Of a stretch of 34,500 bases of DNA, positions 31,192 to 34,500 are shown one piece after another. This stretch comes from Clostridiaceae bacterium (GTDB taxonomy: Bacteria > Bacillota > Clostridia > Oscillospirales > Acutalibacteraceae). Where the stretch lies: NCBI GenBank assembly GCA_016297645.1, contig JAEDGF010000016.1:1-34500 (forward strand). Direction: 5' to 3'. The position numbers and the translations under genes were made by a program. Numbering within the stretch: the first letter of the stretch is position 1; each line of letters opens with the position of its first letter. The notes beneath the pieces were generated by a model, which was not told the origin of the DNA, made no database searches, and was given only the letters and a program-made list of their open reading frames with translations.

Positions 31192-31244
31192 AAGACTGCA
31201 CTCGCAAAATATCGATTTTAATCAAGCTTGCGAAATACAGTCTT
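31192..31244. terminator. Terminator of the rpmH-jag cluster
   Basis: AAGACTG/CAGTCTT and an inner CGCAA/TTGCG form a long stem with T runs on both sides (TTTTTTT on the minus strand, ATTTTTT on the plus strand). It lies about 52 bp after the jag stop codon. Confidence 0.8.
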
Positions 31245-31296
31245 ATTTTTTAGTTATTCTTTTGTCCGCACGGGGCGCGGCAGTTATTATTCTGCC

Positions 31297-32394
31297 TTAT
31301 TCCTCGGTCTTTTTCGGAATATCGATTCTTCCGTAAAGGCTTCCGGCGCTGTCCTTGCGCGGTTCACGGGTCACGGAGGGCTTATAAGGCTCTCTCTTCT
31401 GATAGCCGCCTCTGCCGTTTCCTCTGCCGCCGCGGTTATTGTTATAGCCGCCCTTGTTGAAGCCGCCCTTGCCGCGGTTGTTGTAACCGCCCCTTGACGG
31501 ATGCGTGGGCTGAACGCCCTCTGCAAGCGAGATAACGACCTTACGGTTGCCGTCCGAGCCGACGGAATGAGAGGTTACACCCTCAATTCCCTGAATCGCG
31601 GTATGGATTATTCTTCTCTCATACGGATTCATGGGGTCAAGTACGGCGTTTCTGCCGTATTTGAGAACCTGACGCGCACTCTTTGCTGCGAGAGCTCTGA
31701 GATTTTCGTTTCTCTTTTCGCGGTAGTTTCCTACATTTACGGAAACCTTGCGGTGTTTATCGTCGTCAACGCCCTTGTTAAGGGAAAGACGGAGAAGATA
31801 CTGAATGGAATCAAGCGTTTCGCCGCGTCTGCCTATGAGAGCGCCGTCGGCATCGCCGCATGACACATTGTATATGATCTCACCGGTTTCCTCGACCTTT
31901 TCGCCTTTTATATCACACTGTTCGATGTTCATACCCTTGACAATGAGTCTGAGCAGCTGAACGGTCTTGTCGTTTTCGTCAATTTCAAACGGGACGCGTG
32001 TTTCGGTGGGAGCGACGGGTGCGGGAGCGGCAGGCTTCTCTGCGGCTTCCTCCTTTACCGGCTCGGCAGCTGCCGGAGCAGCCTTTTTCTCGGGCTGGAA
32101 GGGTTTTCTTTCAACAGCCGGCTTTTTCTGAACCGGTGCGGGTTTCTTTTCGAAGCTTGCCTTTTTAGGCTCGCTCTTTACGGGAGCCGAAACAGGCTCT
32201 GCGGCAGCGGGCTTTTCGTCCGGTACTTCATACCAAACTCTGACCTTTGCCGGAATGCTTTTGAAAAGCTTCTTTTTGGGAAGCTCCAATATTTCCTGGT
32301 GCAGCTCGACATCATCGGGGGCTGCGAGCAGCGTTTTTGCCGCTTCGACCGCCTCCGGCACCGATGCACCGGTAGCTATCTGATCAATAATCAT
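31297..32394 (-). CDS. jag: RNA-binding protein Jag/KhpB (EloR) with RGG-rich tail
   Basis: The 365-residue protein has a Jag-N domain (1-56, IATGASVPEAVEAAKTLL and KKKLFKSIPAKVRV), a disordered Ala/Pro/Glu/Lys linker (about 57-135), a KH domain with ALIGRRGETLDSIQYLLRLS (185-204), and an R3H domain with NPYERRIIHTAIQ (256-268). Such proteins bind RNA and help control cell elongation and division in Firmicutes. After the R3H domain comes an unusual tail (about 300-332) rich in RGG, GYNN and FNKGG units, not part of the standard family. AAAGGA precedes the ATG. It is last in the rpmH-rnpA-yidD-yidC cluster. Confidence 0.95.
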   Translation of the reverse strand: MIIDQIATGASVPEAVEAAKTLLAAPDDVELHQEILELPKKKLFKSIPAKVRVWYEVPDEKPAAAEPVSAPVKSEPKKASFEKKPAPVQKKPAVERKPFQPEKKAAPAAAEPVKEEAAEKPAAPAPVAPTETRVPFEIDENDKTVQLLRLIVKGMNIEQCDIKGEKVEETGEIIYNVSCGDADGALIGRRGETLDSIQYLLRLSLNKGVDDDKHRKVSVNVGNYREKRNENLRALAAKSARQVLKYGRNAVLDPMNPYERRIIHTAIQGIEGVTSHSVGSDGNRKVVISLAEGVQPTHPSRGGYNNRGKGGFNKGGYNNNRGGRGNGRGGYQKREPYKPSVTREPRKDSAGSLYGRIDIPKKTEE

Positions 32395-32433
32395 AACGGG
32401 TTTCCTTTCTTTTTAGATAACCGTTTTCGGGAT

Positions 32434-33426
32434 CTATTCCGTTTTGTTGCCCTTTAAGATCTCGGTACGCTGTTTTATGCTTGCTTCACGCGAACGCCGC
32501 TCTACGGTTTCGTCTATCATCTGACCGGCGATAACCTTTTCGGGCTTTATCACCGCGCCGAGCGCGATCGTCTGAATAAACGCAAGAATGTTGGATATTA
32601 TCCAGTAGAAGCCAACGCCTGCCGGAAGCGAATAAGCGAAATATGCGCTCATCGCCGGGGAGAAAAGCATCATGCAGCCCATAGCAGGATTTTTCGCGGT
32701 TTCGGGGTTTGTCTTGCGCTGCTTTATGTAGCTGTAAAGCGCTGTCAGAAGCGCCGAAACACCTGCCAAAATGGGGATAAGGATAAGGAGCGCCGCGTCG
32801 GGTCTGCCCTTAAAGTCCTTCGGGAATTCGGTAAGATTAACACCGAAAACGGAGAAGTTTCTTATGAAGCTCTGAATTTTGCTGACATCTTCACCCGATA
32901 CTATTTCGGAATTGAGGTTCGGGATAATCTCGTTAAAGCGGTTGAGAATGTTGAGTTCCATTCTGTATGTGTCTTTTTCCGCATTGGCTGCGAGGTTCGG
33001 GAGTGTAAGATACACTCTTCTGAGTTCTTCGATAACCGCGTCTTTGAACATGAGAACCTTTGAAATGGGAGCATAGATGGCGTTGTAAAGACCCATCATA
33101 ACAACAAGCTGCAAAACAAGCGGAGCGCAGCCTGCCGAGGCAGGGTTAAAGCCCTCCCGTCTGTAAAGCTCCTGCGTTTCCTCGGAGATCTTCATCTGAG
33201 CTTCCCGTCCGCCGCCGGCATATTTAGCCCTTATTTTATTGACCTTTGCCTGCAAACGCATCTGCTTTGCGGAGCCTTTTTGCTGTTTTATGCTCATCGG
33301 GAGCAGAAGAAGCTTTAACACGAGCGTTATAATAACGAGCGAAAGCAGATAGTTTCCGCTGAAATTATACAGCACGCTGAGCGCCCAGCCGAACGGAACG
33401 CCCAAGATATCTCTTAATCCTGACAT
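32434..33426 (-). CDS. yidC: Membrane protein insertase YidC
   Basis: The 330-residue protein inserts Sec-dependent and Sec-independent membrane proteins. It shows the core hydrophobic segments: SGNYLLSLVIITLVLKLLLL (about 23-42), the CAPLVLQLVVMMGLYNAIYA helix (about 98-117), LLILIPILAGVSALLTALY and the C-terminal MMLFSPAMSAYFAYSLPAGV. Arg78 in YRREGFNPASAGC (about 88-100) and the hydrophilic groove residues fit family patterns. There is no lipobox signal, unlike B. subtilis SpoIIIJ, but like many Clostridia. GGAGG precedes the ATG. It lies 39 bp upstream of jag. Confidence 0.95.
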   Translation of the reverse strand: MSGLRDILGVPFGWALSVLYNFSGNYLLSLVIITLVLKLLLLPMSIKQQKGSAKQMRLQAKVNKIRAKYAGGGREAQMKISEETQELYRREGFNPASAGCAPLVLQLVVMMGLYNAIYAPISKVLMFKDAVIEELRRVYLTLPNLAANAEKDTYRMELNILNRFNEIIPNLNSEIVSGEDVSKIQSFIRNFSVFGVNLTEFPKDFKGRPDAALLILIPILAGVSALLTALYSYIKQRKTNPETAKNPAMGCMMLFSPAMSAYFAYSLPAGVGFYWIISNILAFIQTIALGAVIKPEKVIAGQMIDETVERRSREASIKQRTEILKGNKTE

Positions 33427-33692
33427 TGAGAACCTCCGGGATTATCGTGGTGTTTTTTCTTAGTGTAGTCGATGCGTTTGAAAACCGGAACGGGATCGAC
33501 CCCGCCGGGCCACAGCGGATTGCATCTGAGCAATCTCAAAACGCCGAGAACGGAGCCGAAAATGAATCCGTATCTCTCGATTGCCTCGTAGGTATATTGC
33601 GAACAGGTAGGATAGTACCGGCAGCGCGCAGGAAGAAGAGGGGATATACGCCGCATATAGAATTCTATCATTTTAAGAGCATATTTACGCAT
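33414..33692 (-). CDS. yidD: Membrane protein insertion efficiency factor YidD
   Basis: The 92-residue protein has the highly conserved CRYYPTCSQYTYEAIERYG and LRCNPLWPGGVDPVP motifs. It aids YidC-dependent insertion. The ATG at 33692 overlaps the rnpA stop by 8 bp, and the 3' end overlaps yidC by 13 bp, so all three are translationally linked. Confidence 0.95.
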   Translation of the reverse strand: MRKYALKMIEFYMRRISPLLPARCRYYPTCSQYTYEAIERYGFIFGSVLGVLRLLRCNPLWPGGVDPVPVFKRIDYTKKKHHDNPGGSQCQD

Positions 33693-34020
33693 CAATAATA
33701 CCCGCCGAAGCAAGCTGCTTTTTCATTACCGAATAAACATCGGTACTTTTTTTGTACACCGTTTTTGTGCGAGCCACAAATACGATGTCGTATCCGCCCT
33801 TTGTCCGGGGCAGCATTTCTGCCGCTGCCCTTATGACACGCCGGGCGCGGTTGCGTTTTACCGCATTGCCGATTTTCTTTCCGGTGGTGATACCCATACG
33901 ACAAATTCCCGCGCGGTTTCTGACTATGTAAGTTACCAGCGCAGGATTTGTGTACACTTTTCCTCTGCCGTAAGCGCGGCGGAAGTCGTAGTTATTTTTA
34001 AGCGTTTCGGTATGGGACAA
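33685..34020 (-). CDS. rnpA: Ribonuclease P protein component (TTG start)
   Basis: The 111-residue basic protein is the partner of RNase P RNA, which matures tRNA 5' ends. The signature RMGITTGKKIGNAVKRNRARRVIRAA is spread over residues about 41-66, and LKNNYDFRRAYGRGK forms the usual N-terminus. The start is TTG (34018-34020), with AGGGTGA upstream; no nearby ATG gives a complete N-terminus. It lies 28 bp after rpmH. Confidence 0.95.
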   Translation of the reverse strand: MSHTETLKNNYDFRRAYGRGKVYTNPALVTYIVRNRAGICRMGITTGKKIGNAVKRNRARRVIRAAAEMLPRTKGGYDIVFVARTKTVYKKSTDVYSVMKKQLASAGIIDA

Positions 34021-34048
34021 TTTTCACCCTGTCCTTTCGGATCGAAAA

Positions 34049-34183
34049 TCAGTAAGTGAGCATCTTTCTGCCCTTTGCTCTGCGGCGGGCGAGAACCTTG
34101 CGTCCGTTGCGATCTGCCATTCTCTTGCGGAAACCGTGTTCCATCTTGCGCTGACGCTTTTTGGGCTGATAAGTTCTTTTCAT
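34049..34183 (-). CDS. rpmH: 50S ribosomal protein L34
   Basis: The 44-residue protein opens MKRTYQPKKRQRKMEHGFRK and contains RKVLARRRAKGRKMLTY, the full L34 pattern. GGAGG lies 7 nt before the ATG. It is first in the rpmH-rnpA-yidD-yidC-jag cluster. In many Firmicutes dnaA is next door; here the upstream region instead holds a tRNA-like sequence. Confidence 0.97.
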   Translation of the reverse strand: MKRTYQPKKRQRKMEHGFRKRMADRNGRKVLARRRAKGRKMLTY

Positions 34184-34290
34184 CGGTACCCCTCCATTTC
34201 TTTTTCAATCTTCTTTTTGCGGCAAAAGCACAGAGATGAAATGCCGCGTTCCGAAAAAAAGGCGCAAAGCCCCTATTTCTACAATTCCCA

Positions 34291-34319
34291 ATTATATATC
34301 ACCGCCCCCGCCGTGTCAA
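34291..34319 (-). promoter_or_regulatory. rpmH: Perfect-consensus sigma-A promoter of rpmH
   Basis: TTGACA (34314-34319) and TATAAT (34291-34296) on the minus strand are both full consensus with a 17-bp spacer. The start is near 34284, giving a 100-nt leader. Confidence 0.9.
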
Positions 34320-34447
34320 CCTTTTTTTTCTTGTACGGGCGCCTCGCGGTGTGCAAAAGCGCAGCGAAAAGAAAAATTCCGGAAAGATTAAGGAATATTT
34401 AATGAAGGTGCATATTGTATATTATGATAAAATGGTGTAAAATACAC

Positions 34448-34500
34448 TTAGGCTGACGGGACTTGAACCCGTGTCGGTTTTGACCGGCTGATTTTCGCTC
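34448..34500 (-). tRNA. 3' end of a tRNA or tmRNA, partial (off window)
   Basis: The minus strand holds a perfect T-arm, ACGGG-TTCAAGT-CCCGT (34456-34472), followed by an acceptor-like CAGCCTA plus A without an encoded CCA. Before it is a small hairpin, CGGT-CAAA-ACCG, like the long variable arm of a class II tRNA (Leu, Ser) or part of a tmRNA. The next bases do not give a normal anticodon loop with U33. The 5' half lies outside the window, so the identity cannot be fixed. Confidence 0.45.

Noticed and set aside
34184..34447. A replication origin next to rpmH
   Set aside because: rpmH is often near dnaA and oriC, but no TTATCCACA-type DnaA boxes were seen and no dnaA gene is present in the window.
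1..34500. CRISPR arrays, insertion sequences or prophage genes
   Set aside because: No regularly spaced direct repeats, transposase, integrase or phage structural gene was found.

Overview
This window looks like chromosomal DNA from a spore-forming member of the Clostridia, probably a gut or rumen Oscillospirales-like lineage. The pointers are a complete Firmicutes-order S10-spc-alpha ribosomal operon, a spoIIAA-spoIIAB-sigF sporulation operon, strong AAGGAGG ribosome binding sites, sigma-A type promoters with 17-bp spacers, and genes for plant cell-wall (pectin) sugar degradation. Taxonomy is inferred from gene content only; no rRNA is present.

Layout. Positions 1-2957 (minus strand) hold a secreted LCAT-like hydrolase that runs off the left edge, and a Thr/Glu-rich lipoprotein. 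A GH127 beta-L-arabinofuranosidase follows (2968-4842). Positions 5045-20533 (minus strand, transcribed from right to left) carry 32 tightly packed genes, rpsJ to rplQ, including secY, adk, map, a KOW-domain gene, infA and rpoA. They have a leader of about 310 nt, one strong promoter just upstream and a second one further back.

Positions 21222-28311 (minus strand) hold a GH28-like plus GNAT operon, then the sigma-F operon, then a very large GH106-like glycosidase. The plus-strand genes are a NodB-type polysaccharide deacetylase (28387-29193) and ilvE (29343-30404). A small membrane protein follows on the minus strand. Positions 31192-34319 (minus strand) hold the rpmH-rnpA-yidD-yidC-jag membrane-biogenesis cluster with a perfect-consensus promoter. 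The last 50 bases contain the 3' end of a tRNA or tmRNA.

How the parts work together. Most of the window is core translation, secretion and membrane-insertion machinery, plus the first forespore-specific sigma switch. Inserted between these core blocks are three glycosidase genes (GH127, GH28-like, GH106-like) that lack signal peptides. Together they would suit intracellular breakdown of imported pectin or arabinan oligosaccharides, although no transporter is present here.

I did not find a clearly new multi-gene system. The most interesting points are: a cysteine at the catalytic-serine position of the LCAT-like protein; a GH28-like protein lacking the usual His and RIK catalytic motifs; a deacetylase with Asn in place of the catalytic-base Asp; an RGG-rich tail on Jag/KhpB; a terminator-like hairpin directly in front of spoIIAA; and a structured rpsJ leader with repeated palindromes.
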